Assembly: GCA_042095055.1 (NCBI GenBank)
Contig: JBELBZ010000072.1
Coordinates: 1 to 5,799, forward strand
DNA: 5,799 bases
Origin: UBA8752 sp042095055
Lineage (GTDB): Bacteria > Bacteroidota > Bacteroidia > Flavobacteriales_D > Sanyastnellaceae
Direction: 5' to 3'
Below the pieces are notes generated by a model that searched no databases, was not told the origin of the DNA, and was given only the letters and a program-made list of their open reading frames with translations. Position numbers and translations under genes: made by a program. Positions 1-5,706 of the stretch are shown piece after piece. The stretch's first letter is position 1; the number at the start of each line of letters is the position of its first letter.

Positions 1-123
1 TGGGTCGTGTCAAATTGCGTCAAGGTTGACATGGGTCGCCAATGGGACAAGAGTGGGGGGAACTTTGTCTGGCCAACAGCTCCGCGGTGGGGCTGAAGCA
101 CTTCACATCAATCCCTCCACACC
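1..123 (+). other. repeat-rich leader upstream of the vWA gene
   Basis: I see no convincing gene here. The stretch holds a cluster of short repeats: TGGGTCG at 1-7 and again at 32-38, GTCAA at 9-13 and again at 19-23 (ten bases apart, one helical turn), its inverted form TTGAC at 26-30, and ATGGG at 31-35 and 42-46. The second GTCAA and the TTGAC form the palindrome of the promoter entry. One + frame is open from base 2 to a TGA at 125-127 that overlaps the ATG of the next gene as ATGA. It could be the tail of an upstream gene, but about half of its codons end in G or C and its composition is unremarkable, so I prefer a regulatory reading. Confidence 0.4.
19..70 (+). promoter_or_regulatory. 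putative promoter with palindromic operator, copy 1 (vWA gene)
   Basis: A palindrome with five-base arms, GTCAA-GG-TTGAC, lies at 19-30. The block AACTTTGTCT lies at 61-70. Its AACTTTG resembles the Bacteroidota -7 consensus TAnnTTTG with the leading T replaced by G. If that block is the -7 element, transcription would begin near 72-75, giving a leader of about 50 bases before the ATG at 124, and the palindrome would be centred near -47. That is a usual place for an activator next to the polymerase. I see no TTG or TTTG -33 box about 19 bases upstream of the -7 block, which fits activator dependence. The same pair of elements with the same spacing occurs before the cyclotransferase gene. The regulator is unknown. 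Confidence 0.45.
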
Positions 124-738
124 ATGAAGCAAGTCCACTTGCAACACATCCTCCTCGACGCTTCCGGCAGCATGCAAAACTGCCACCAGCTCACTGTATC
201 CACGCTCAACGAGCAAATTGCGGCCCTGCATGAAGTGCAAAAGCAGCATCCTGACCAGGAGGTCAAATTGTCCATCTCGGACTTTAGCGATGATTACCGC
301 ATGTGGTTTGGCCCCAAGCCCATGGGGGAGATCCGGAACATCAGCGAGGATCAATACCAATTGCGGGGCATTACCGCGTTGTATGATGGCCTCGGCACCC
401 TCATCTCCAATACCATCGCCCATGTTGGAGAAGATGCGCCTGCCAAGGGCACTTCCATTTCCATCATCGTACTGACTGATGGGTATGAAAATGCGAGCCG
501 ATTTTACTCTGCTCCGGCATTGAAATTGTTGATGGATAAATTAACAGAAAAGGGATGGGAGTTCCGCTTCATTGGAGCAGATATTGACCCCATGGAAGTG
601 GGGCGCTCATTGGGCATGGATGCCAGGAGAACAAGGCGTTATCGTAAGGAACACCTCGATGACAGTTCGATGTATATGGCAGATGTAGCGCGCTATTCTA
701 TCGCGATGAAAAAAGATCGATATTTTTCTGCCGATTGA
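124..738 (+). CDS. von Willebrand factor A domain protein, cytoplasmic
   Basis: The protein has 204 residues and is essentially one vWA domain. The metal-ion-dependent adhesion site is complete: DASGS at residues 12-16 (Asp12, Ser14, Ser16), Thr84 in GITALYD, and Asp119 in LTDGYENAS. It should therefore bind a divalent metal and, through it, a protein partner. There is no signal peptide or membrane segment, so it acts in the cytoplasm. Stand-alone vWA proteins of this type (D-x-SGSM near the N-terminus, TALYD, TDGxENAS) are widespread and mostly uncharacterised. After about residue 165 the tail is basic (RRTRRYRKEH). The ATG is the first codon that allows the beta strand before DASGS, and no clear ribosome binding site precedes it. 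The 3' half is AT-richer than the rest of the window. Gene 2 follows after 52 bases. The fold is secure; the biological role is unknown. Confidence 0.93.
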   Translation: MKQVHLQHILLDASGSMQNCHQLTVSTLNEQIAALHEVQKQHPDQEVKLSISDFSDDYRMWFGPKPMGEIRNISEDQYQLRGITALYDGLGTLISNTIAHVGEDAPAKGTSISIIVLTDGYENASRFYSAPALKLLMDKLTEKGWEFRFIGADIDPMEVGRSLGMDARRTRRYRKEHLDDSSMYMADVARYSIAMKKDRYFSAD

Positions 739-790
739 GGCAACTTTTTCGGGATTTTTTCGTTATATATATAGGAACACAAAACCGCCA
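739..790 (+). promoter_or_regulatory. AT-rich gap with possible weak promoter for the next gene
   Basis: This is a 52-base gap, only about one third G+C. It contains three T-runs and five TA dinucleotides in a row at 764-773, some 18 bases before the TTG start of gene 2. The TA run could serve as a -10-like element. There is no TAnnTTTG match and no hairpin before the T-runs, so I cannot call a terminator. Co-transcription of genes 1 and 2 is equally possible. Confidence 0.25.
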
Positions 791-1888
791 TTGGAAGTAT
801 TCATATACCGGACGCAAGACGTCGAAGAAGATTCATTTGCAGCGTTGCTGGAGGGGGCCAATGGTCCCCTTCGGCACCTGCGTTTTTCAGAAGGCCCTGT
901 CGTGAGCCTGGAAACCGTTACCGATGTAGTACGGGCTTCGGCAAATGCCAGGGGCTCCCTCGAAACCGATGCCATTTTTGAATGCATAGCACAGATTCGC
1001 AAGCGGGCGGATTTACACCCTGATGCCGTGGTTGTTTTGTTGTCCCGGATGCGCCATGCGGGCAACTGGTTCAGTCTGGGTAAGGGCAACAGCCATTTCA
1101 TTCACGCAGACGATTGGAACCTGTTCACGGCGACATCATTTCGCCTTCCAGTCACGTTTCTTTTGGCCAGCAACACCATCATGCGGGGCATGTACGACAC
1201 GCTGCCGGAGCTCGAAATGCGGGCTCATTTGGAGGCGCGCGGATGCATCATGGACCTCTGTATGGAAAAGAAGGACATCAGCCTGAAGATGAGGACGGCA
1301 GATGCCTGTCCTGAATGTATGGAGCGCATCCGGAGCCGCATCCAAGCGGGCCATCTCGATGCCAAAGTCGTTGTGGACTGCTTCCGCCTCATGGATTTGG
1401 TGCGGCGCGACTTGATGTACAGGAGGCGCTGGCGGCTCGACCTCGAGCCTGGTCGTCTGAAGGTGTCGGGATATGCCCAACAGCTCGACTTGCCGGGCTG
1501 TCGGGTGCATTTGTCGCCCATACAGCGGGCGTTGTACCAGTTCTTTCTCAAGCACCCTGAGGGCGTCCGTTTGGTCGATCTGCGGGATGACCATCACGTA
1601 GCGGAGTTGACGCGTTTGTACGAGGTGGTGGCCACCAAGGGCAATCGTTTGGAACAAGCCGAAACCATTCGGGCCGTCGCAGAAGATGTCGAGGGCAAGA
1701 TGCAGCAGCACTTGTCCCGAATCCGACGTGGGTTCAGAAAGGCCTTGGGCTTCAGGGAAGCGGAACTTTACACCATCGAAGGTGTTCCTGCGGAGTCTTA
1801 TCGCATCGCCCTTGACCGCCAATATGTCCTATGGACCGACCGCGAAGGACATCGAATCCACTGCGGTTCAAATGCCGAACTGACCTGA
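791..1888 (+). CDS. unknown protein with His/Cys cluster and C-terminal winged-helix-like domain
   Basis: The protein has 365 residues and starts at TTG; upstream in frame there is no ATG or GTG before AT-rich non-coding sequence. Residues 1-140 form an alpha/beta region I do not recognise, opening MEVFIYRT. Next comes a probable zinc cluster: His146, Cys152 and Cys157 (GCIMDLC), a KKDI stretch, then Cys173 and Cys176 (CPEC). This spacing recalls the Cys part of some zinc peptidase-like families, but there is no HExxH, so I do not claim protease activity. Residues 239-347 look like a winged helix: LSPIQRALYQFFLKHPEG, then LSRIRRGFRKALG as the likely recognition helix, then a YTIEGVPAESYRIAL hairpin like the wing of OmpR-type regulators. 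I recall similar C-terminal blocks in other Bacteroidota proteins. No receiver domain, signal peptide or membrane segment is visible. Its position between a vWA gene and a sigma gene suggests regulation, but that is inference. Confidence 0.88.
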   Translation: MEVFIYRTQDVEEDSFAALLEGANGPLRHLRFSEGPVVSLETVTDVVRASANARGSLETDAIFECIAQIRKRADLHPDAVVVLLSRMRHAGNWFSLGKGNSHFIHADDWNLFTATSFRLPVTFLLASNTIMRGMYDTLPELEMRAHLEARGCIMDLCMEKKDISLKMRTADACPECMERIRSRIQAGHLDAKVVVDCFRLMDLVRRDLMYRRRWRLDLEPGRLKVSGYAQQLDLPGCRVHLSPIQRALYQFFLKHPEGVRLVDLRDDHHVAELTRLYEVVATKGNRLEQAETIRAVAEDVEGKMQQHLSRIRRGFRKALGFREAELYTIEGVPAESYRIALDRQYVLWTDREGHRIHCGSNAELT

Positions 1889-1895
1889 TTAGCGC

Positions 1896-1909
1896 GGGGA
1901 GCGATCCCC
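1896..1909 (+). terminator. stem-loop with GNRA tetraloop after gene 2
   Basis: The stem GGGGA/TCCCC (1896-1900 with 1905-1909) closes on the tetraloop GCGA, which fits the stable GNRA class. It begins eight bases after the stop codon of gene 2. No T-run follows directly, so it may be a weak terminator, an mRNA end-protecting hairpin, or chance. Confidence 0.3.
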
Positions 1910-1924
1910 AGCCTTGACTTCGTC

Positions 1925-1950
1925 CACCGGGCCTCCAGCAGGTCCAGGTG
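1925..1950 (+). other. ten-base-pair hairpin in the leader of the sigma gene
   Basis: CACC (1925-1928) and GGGCCT (1929-1934) pair with AGGTCC (1940-1945) and GGTG (1947-1950). The loop is CCAGC, A1946 is a single bulge, and there is one G-U pair. Twenty-seven bases later a run of seven T (1978-1984) ends in TTTG, 27 bases before the TTG start of the sigma gene. The hairpin is too far from the T-run for a classic terminator. The T-rich TTTTTTTG at 1978-1985 could itself be a poor -7 element. A structured leader or the 3' end of the upstream transcript are both possible. Confidence 0.3.
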
Positions 1951-2011
1951 AGCGCGACCCTGCATTTCTGCGCCCCCTTTTTTTGAAACACACCACAAAA
2001 CCCTATACCCT

Positions 2012-2875
2012 TTGAAACAACTCGTTATTACCTCCAGCACCACCCGTCGCGACGCCGCATCGCTCAACACCTATTTCCGTGAAATCAGCAAGTACCCTTT
2101 GTTGACCGCTGATGAAGAAGTCAACCTCGCTGTCCGCATCCAACAAGGCGACCATGTTGCGCTGGAGCGCATGGTTCAAGCCAACCTGCGCTTTGTGGTC
2201 TCTGTGGCCAACAAATACCAGGGCATGGGATTGTCCCTGTCCGACCTCATCAATGAAGGCAACCTCGGGGTGTTCAAGGCCGCTCAGAAGTTTGACCATA
2301 CCAAGGGCTTCAAATTCATCTCCTACGCCGTGTGGTGGATCCGGCAAAACATCATCAAGGCGCTGCAGGATAACAGCCGGGTGGTGCGCATCCCCTCCAA
2401 CAAACTCGATTCCATCTACAAGGTGAGAAAGGCTTCCGCAGGCTTGGAGCAGCAGTTCGAACGCATGCCGACTTCAGCCGAATTGGCGGAAGCGCTGGAC
2501 TTGAAGGTGGACCTTGTCACGGGATGCTTGAAACTGGACCAACGGGGGGTTTCTCTTGACGCACCTGTGAGCGACGATCCCGGAGCGGTGACGCGCTTGG
2601 AAATGATGTCCGATGAATCCAATCGTCCTACAGACCACGGCCTCGATGCGGTGGACCTGGCCTGCAGCATTGAATTGGTCTTGGGCGCATTGACTGTGCG
2701 GGAAGCGGATAGCCTGCGGATGGTCTTTGGATTGGGCGATCACCGCCCGCATACGTTGGAGGAGGTGGCGAATCGGTTTGATGTGACACGCGAACGGGTG
2801 CGTCAAATCCGGGACCAGGCGCTCGGAAAATTGCGTCAGCATGACGCCGTGGGCGATATGAAAGTCTACCTCTGA
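2012..2875 (+). CDS. RNA polymerase sigma-70 factor, RpoD-like paralogue
   Basis: This is a 287-residue sigma-70 protein without region 1.1, the usual length and layout in Bacteroidota. Region 1.2 covers about residues 16-48. Region 2 covers about 52-122 and includes NLRFVVSVANKYQ, DLINEGNLG and YAVWWIRQNIIKALQDN, which melts and reads the -10 element. Region 3 covers about 130-210. Region 4 covers about 224-287, with the -35-reading helix-turn-helix at TLEEVANRFDVTRERVRQIRDQAL. The TTG start is supported by MKQL, which matches the family N-terminus. Compared from memory with the housekeeping Bacteroidota sigma, many usually constant positions differ: DNSRVVRIPSNKLDSI instead of EQSRIVRLPLNKIGSI, VSLDAPVSDDPGAV in region 3.2, and a different ending. 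I therefore read it as a secondary (group 2-like) sigma rather than the only RpoD, so I give no symbol. No anti-sigma gene is recognisable nearby. Confidence 0.95.
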   Translation: MKQLVITSSTTRRDAASLNTYFREISKYPLLTADEEVNLAVRIQQGDHVALERMVQANLRFVVSVANKYQGMGLSLSDLINEGNLGVFKAAQKFDHTKGFKFISYAVWWIRQNIIKALQDNSRVVRIPSNKLDSIYKVRKASAGLEQQFERMPTSAELAEALDLKVDLVTGCLKLDQRGVSLDAPVSDDPGAVTRLEMMSDESNRPTDHGLDAVDLACSIELVLGALTVREADSLRMVFGLGDHRPHTLEEVANRFDVTRERVRQIRDQALGKLRQHDAVGDMKVYL

Positions 2876-2883
2876 ATGCGATA

Positions 2884-2936
2884 CGTCAAGCTTGACGAAA
2901 CTGGCGTGGCATGCGGTCTGCGCCGCAAGTTTGTCT
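2884..2936 (+). promoter_or_regulatory. putative promoter with palindromic operator, copy 2 (cyclotransferase gene)
   Basis: A perfect 14-base palindrome, CGTCAAGCTTGACG, lies at 2884-2897, eight bases after the sigma stop codon. AAGTTTGTCT follows at 2927-2936. The AAGTTTG part resembles TAnnTTTG with C in place of the first T. GTCAAG(G/C)TTGAC and AA(C/G)TTTGTCT are the same two elements found at 19-70, with exactly the same offset. The intervening 30 bases show no alignment. Predicted transcription would begin near 2938-2941, just before the ATG at 2953. The palindrome could alternatively be a short hairpin behind the sigma gene, but it has no loop and no T-run. Confidence 0.45.
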
Positions 2937-2952
2937 ACACACCATCCATCCA

Positions 2953-3891
2953 ATGCCCATGAAAAACACCCACATTGTCTTTGTTTATGGCACCCTGCAG
3001 CAAGGGTGTTCCAATCATGTTTTACTCTCTGGCGCCCGGTTTCTCGGCGAGGCTGCAACAGCAGAGGATTTCGTCATGCGCACCCTTGTCGATGACCACG
3101 GCCGTCGGGGCATTCCCTTCGTGGGGCGCGATCTGCCTGTGGGGCCTGTCCACGGGGAGGTCTACGCGGTGGACGATCGGACCTTGATGCAGCTCGATCG
3201 CCTCGAGGGCTGCATTCCTGACGATCCTTTGGGATCGTGGTACCGCAGGGAGAAGGTCGCGGTGAACCTGACCCATGCGGTCGGGGGTGCGACACCCAGT
3301 GAAGCTCCCGCCGCTGACGCCGCAGGGATATCGGCCACGTTGGAGGCCTTTATCTACCTCCTCGAACGCCCAGCTTCTCCGCTCGTGGCGTCGGGTCGGT
3401 GGAAGGACGCAGCGCAGATCGCCGACCCTTGTTTCTATTTCGCTTACGGTTCCAACATGGACCCCCACCGCATGCGCCACCGCAAGGTCCCATTTGACGA
3501 GTGCCTGACCGCGCGCTTGCCGGACCACGGTTTGGCCTTCAACAAAAGTGGAAACGGCGGGACCGAGGCGTTTGCCAATGCCGAGCCGAAGCCAGGAGAG
3601 GATTTGCCGGGAATCTTGTACCGGGTGCCTTTTGAATCCCTGACAAACCAATTGGATGGCTTCGAAGGCGTGTCGGGCGGCCACTATCGCCGGGTGCAGA
3701 TGAAGGTGTTGGTGGGCCCTCTCCATCCACAGGCGGAATTGGCTGCGGCGCGTCCGGTCATGGCGTGGGTATACTTGGCGGGGTCGGACTTCGTGCGCGA
3801 GGGCCTGCCGATTACAGAGCGTTACCTCCATCATATCCGCCGTGGCCAGCGGTTGTTTGGCATCATTCCGAACGGCGGCTCCGACAGTTGA
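2953..3891 (+). CDS. tandem two-domain gamma-glutamylcyclotransferase-like protein
   Basis: The 312-residue protein has two domains of the gamma-glutamylcyclotransferase fold. Such enzymes release 5-oxoproline from gamma-glutamyl amines or peptides. Domain 1 (about residues 5-150) is AIG2/GGACT-like: YGTL at 12-15, HGEVYAVD at 67-74, and Glu85 in LDRLEG at the catalytic position. Domain 2 (about 160-305) is closer to classical GGCT: FAYGSNM at 163-169, GILYRVPFESL, and Glu238 in LDGFEGV at the catalytic position, followed by HYRRV. A linker rich in Ala and Pro joins them. Both glutamates are present, so both sites may work. Single-domain proteins are about 110-190 residues, so this is a fusion or internal duplication. 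An in-frame ATG at 2911 exists, but it lies upstream of the predicted -7 box; 2953 or 2959 (MKNTHIVFVYGTL) gives a normal family start. There is no signal peptide. The substrate cannot be told from the sequence. Confidence 0.93.
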   Translation: MPMKNTHIVFVYGTLQQGCSNHVLLSGARFLGEAATAEDFVMRTLVDDHGRRGIPFVGRDLPVGPVHGEVYAVDDRTLMQLDRLEGCIPDDPLGSWYRREKVAVNLTHAVGGATPSEAPAADAAGISATLEAFIYLLERPASPLVASGRWKDAAQIADPCFYFAYGSNMDPHRMRHRKVPFDECLTARLPDHGLAFNKSGNGGTEAFANAEPKPGEDLPGILYRVPFESLTNQLDGFEGVSGGHYRRVQMKVLVGPLHPQAELAAARPVMAWVYLAGSDFVREGLPITERYLHHIRRGQRLFGIIPNGGSDS

Positions 3892-3986
3892 ATTCAGCTG
3901 CTCGGGGGCAGCACAGCCCTTCAATTGTGGCCCGCACATAATAAAAGGACCCATTCATCCGTGGATTCAATACAAACCCCCTGCCG
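3892..3986 (+). other. intergenic region with a short stem-loop
   Basis: GCTGC (3897-3901) pairs with GCAGC (3908-3912) around a six-base loop, starting five bases after the cyclotransferase stop. It has no T-run, so it is at best a weak terminator. The rest holds an AT-rich TAATAAAAG at about 3941-3949 in front of the exported-protein gene, but I find no -33 or TTTG element to make a promoter. The ATG at 3987 has no ribosome binding site. Confidence 0.25.
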
Positions 3987-4760
3987 ATGAAACCACATCG
4001 AAGTGCCCTCAACTTGGGCTGTGCTGCATTTGTTCTCTTCGCATGCTGGTCAGAAGCCAGTGCCCAGAAGCACCAATACCATTTCCATTACCGTCCTGTC
4101 AATCCGGATACGTCGATACAGTATCTGTACGATTGGTATGAGGTCGAGCCGGATGGTTGGATGCGGCGCGATGCGGGCATGTTCAAGAGGCAGTTTCACG
4201 ACTTGTACGGCACATTGGAGCCAGAGCGCCATCCGGAAGGAACGGCCATCAACCTCCGCGTGTTCAGCCTCGAAGGGGAGCTCCTCGACGACCGGAAATT
4301 TGTCTGTCGGGACACGACCATCGTCCAATTCGGCCCGATACAGAGCGATTTCCGTGTGGACATCCAACACGTGATCAATCCCGACGCTACGATATTTGAT
4401 ACGGGCATCATGTTGGTCGTGGAGGACGACATGGCGGTGGTTGAGTTTTTCAACCTCACCGGTGGCAAGGTCAGCTTCGAACACAGTTGGTTCTACTGGG
4501 ATGCCGAGGAGGAGGCCTTTTTCGTGGACGAGGGCGTTTCAGGCCGCTCATCGGACGCGGTCATTCGCATCCCTGTGGCGCCCGACTTTCGGCGCATGCA
4601 GTACCACGCCTTCGAGTTCGTGACCGCGGACCGGGATACGGTCACCTTCAATGCCCACGTGACCGGTGACGTTATCCTCGGCAGCCACCTGCTCTTCGAG
4701 GAACGCGACCTGGGCGACATCGTCCTCGGCAGGGTCAAGGCGGGCGACCCGCCGCGATGA
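3987..4760 (+). CDS. exported protein of unknown function
   Basis: The protein has 257 residues with a clear N-terminal export signal: Lys2, His4 and Arg5, a hydrophobic core around residues 8-21, then Ala24-Ser25-Ala26 before Gln27, a good signal peptidase I site. A lipoprotein alternative exists at Cys20 (Leu17-Phe18-Ala19-Cys20), but Phe at -2 is a poor lipobox, so periplasmic or secreted is more likely. The mature part is rich in aromatic and acidic residues, with alternating hydrophobic stretches (AINLRVFSLEGELLDD, IMLVVEDDMAVVEFF, VIRIPVAPDF) that suggest a mostly beta protein. There are no further membrane segments, no C-terminal sorting domain, and only one cysteine (in VCRDTT) after the signal peptide. 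I do not recognise a family. It follows the cyclotransferase gene by 95 bases and may share its transcript. It converges with gene 6. Confidence 0.85.
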   Translation: MKPHRSALNLGCAAFVLFACWSEASAQKHQYHFHYRPVNPDTSIQYLYDWYEVEPDGWMRRDAGMFKRQFHDLYGTLEPERHPEGTAINLRVFSLEGELLDDRKFVCRDTTIVQFGPIQSDFRVDIQHVINPDATIFDTGIMLVVEDDMAVVEFFNLTGGKVSFEHSWFYWDAEEEAFFVDEGVSGRSSDAVIRIPVAPDFRRMQYHAFEFVTADRDTVTFNAHVTGDVILGSHLLFEERDLGDIVLGRVKAGDPPR

Positions 4761-4785
4761 CGGCCGCTGCGGAGATTGCGATCAT

Positions 4786-5706
4786 TCAGGGATAGAGGGG
4801 GAGGTCCGGCGTGCCTTTGAGCAGGTCGGTCAGATCGAGGTCCATCGCGAAGTCGGTCATGGTCCGGGCGAGCGCCTCCTTCTCAATCTCCGCATACAAC
4901 TCCGGCGCCTCGACTTCCAGCTCCATCAGGATCCACGACGCGGACTCGGTCATGTCAATCTCAAGTCCGTCGGGCAGCTCGGTCTCTTTGAGCACTTGCT
5001 CCTTGATGTCATCGGGAATCGCAGACGCATGGTCCGGCGTGCATTGCAGGCGAATGTCTCCGTCCACGAGGCAGAGCGAGTATGTCGTGTAGGGTGCGAG
5101 CCCTCCGGCGTCGATGCTGTTGTTCATCAGAATGCAGAACAGCATGCTGTACAAGCGCTCCGATTGTTGTTCGTTGCTGAGGGCCTTCTCCACCTGGGCA
5201 AAGCGCAGGTACGATCCGCCCATCGGGCTGGGGTCGAGTTCGAAGTCGAGCTGGTGTCCCTGAGCCTCTTGAAGCGCCTTGGCGATGGGGCTGAACATGT
5301 CCGTGCAATCCTCGCCGATGCGGGGCACGGTTGCCGCCCGGAGCGACTCGGTGACGTCCACGGGCTCGATTTCGCGCAGCGCCCTGGCCTGCAGCTCAGG
5401 GTCGGATCCGCGGTATTCGGAATGCAGCAGTACCCGTCCCTCTCGCTCTGTTATGGTGTGCTGGAATTCGTGTTGGGGCAAGCCTTTGGGTAGGCCCAAG
5501 TCATGCTCGTAGAACCAGTCGGACAGGGCTGCTGCGGACGGTCGGTAAGGGAGGAATTCCAGCTCACCGTTAGACAGGTCTGTGTGGCTGTCACTCCACG
5601 TGCTGCGGTGCGGGCTCATGAGGGTGTGGGTGCTCTCCGTTTTGCGCAAAGCGTCGAGGGTGAATTCCAACAGATTCTCGGGGGTCTCGAACAGGGCTTT
5701 GGACAT
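4786..5706 (-). CDS. acidic cytoplasmic protein of unknown function
   Basis: The protein has 306 residues and reads on the minus strand from the ATG at 5706-5704. It is strongly acidic, most of all in the last 80 residues (runs such as ELEVEAPELYAEIEKEA and DLDLTDLLKG). The composition, with helices rich in Leu, Glu and Ala and few cysteines, suits a soluble, largely helical protein. There is no signal peptide, membrane segment, nucleotide-binding motif or metal motif that I can see, and I recognise no family. A long open frame on the opposite strand (4666-5493) has the His/Val/Arg/Leu-rich look of an antisense shadow, so I take the minus strand as real. It ends 25 bases from the exported-protein gene, tail to tail, with no clear shared terminator. 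An AAGGA occurs about 14 bases before the ATG, too far for a standard ribosome binding site. Confidence 0.82.
   Translation of the reverse strand: MSKALFETPENLLEFTLDALRKTESTHTLMSPHRSTWSDSHTDLSNGELEFLPYRPSAAALSDWFYEHDLGLPKGLPQHEFQHTITEREGRVLLHSEYRGSDPELQARALREIEPVDVTESLRAATVPRIGEDCTDMFSPIAKALQEAQGHQLDFELDPSPMGGSYLRFAQVEKALSNEQQSERLYSMLFCILMNNSIDAGGLAPYTTYSLCLVDGDIRLQCTPDHASAIPDDIKEQVLKETELPDGLEIDMTESASWILMELEVEAPELYAEIEKEALARTMTDFAMDLDLTDLLKGTPDLPLYP

Noticed and set aside
26..54. TTGACA at 26-31 as an E. coli-type -35 box
   Set aside because: No TATAAT-like sequence 16-18 bases downstream, and the organism is unlikely to use that consensus. The palindrome explains the motif better.
2..127. 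Open frame ending in an ATGA overlap with the vWA gene
   Set aside because: Only about 41 codons are visible, codon ends are not GC-rich as in the neighbours, and it runs through the promoter-like repeats. An upstream gene tail cannot be excluded.
1136..1822. Minus-strand open frame of 228 codons opposite gene 2
   Set aside because: Low-quality composition and fully contained in a gene with recognisable domain features.
2004..2014. TA-rich sequence followed by TTTG as a -7 box for the sigma gene
   Set aside because: Spacing is one base too long for TAnnTTTG, and it would put the transcription start inside the coding sequence beginning at 2012.
124..2875. A known defence system such as a vWA-MoxR type or tellurium-resistance cluster
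   Set aside because: No MoxR-type ATPase, TerD-like domain, nuclease or other effector is present in the window.
2911..2952. Upstream ATG start for the cyclotransferase gene
   Set aside because: It would add 14 residues with no family counterpart, and the predicted -7 box at 2927-2936 lies downstream of it.
3221..3238. Seven-base-pair hairpin ACGATCC/GGATCGT
   Set aside because: It sits inside coding sequence for a loop of domain 1 with no sign of regulatory context; probably chance.
3022..3954. Minus-strand open frame of 310 codons opposite the cyclotransferase gene
   Set aside because: The + strand encodes two clear family domains over the same bases, so this is a shadow.
4666..5493. Long + strand open frame (275 codons) opposite gene 6
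   Set aside because: Its His/Val/Arg/Leu-rich composition is typical of an antisense shadow. It overlaps the end of the exported-protein gene and the minus-strand frame reads as a far more normal protein.
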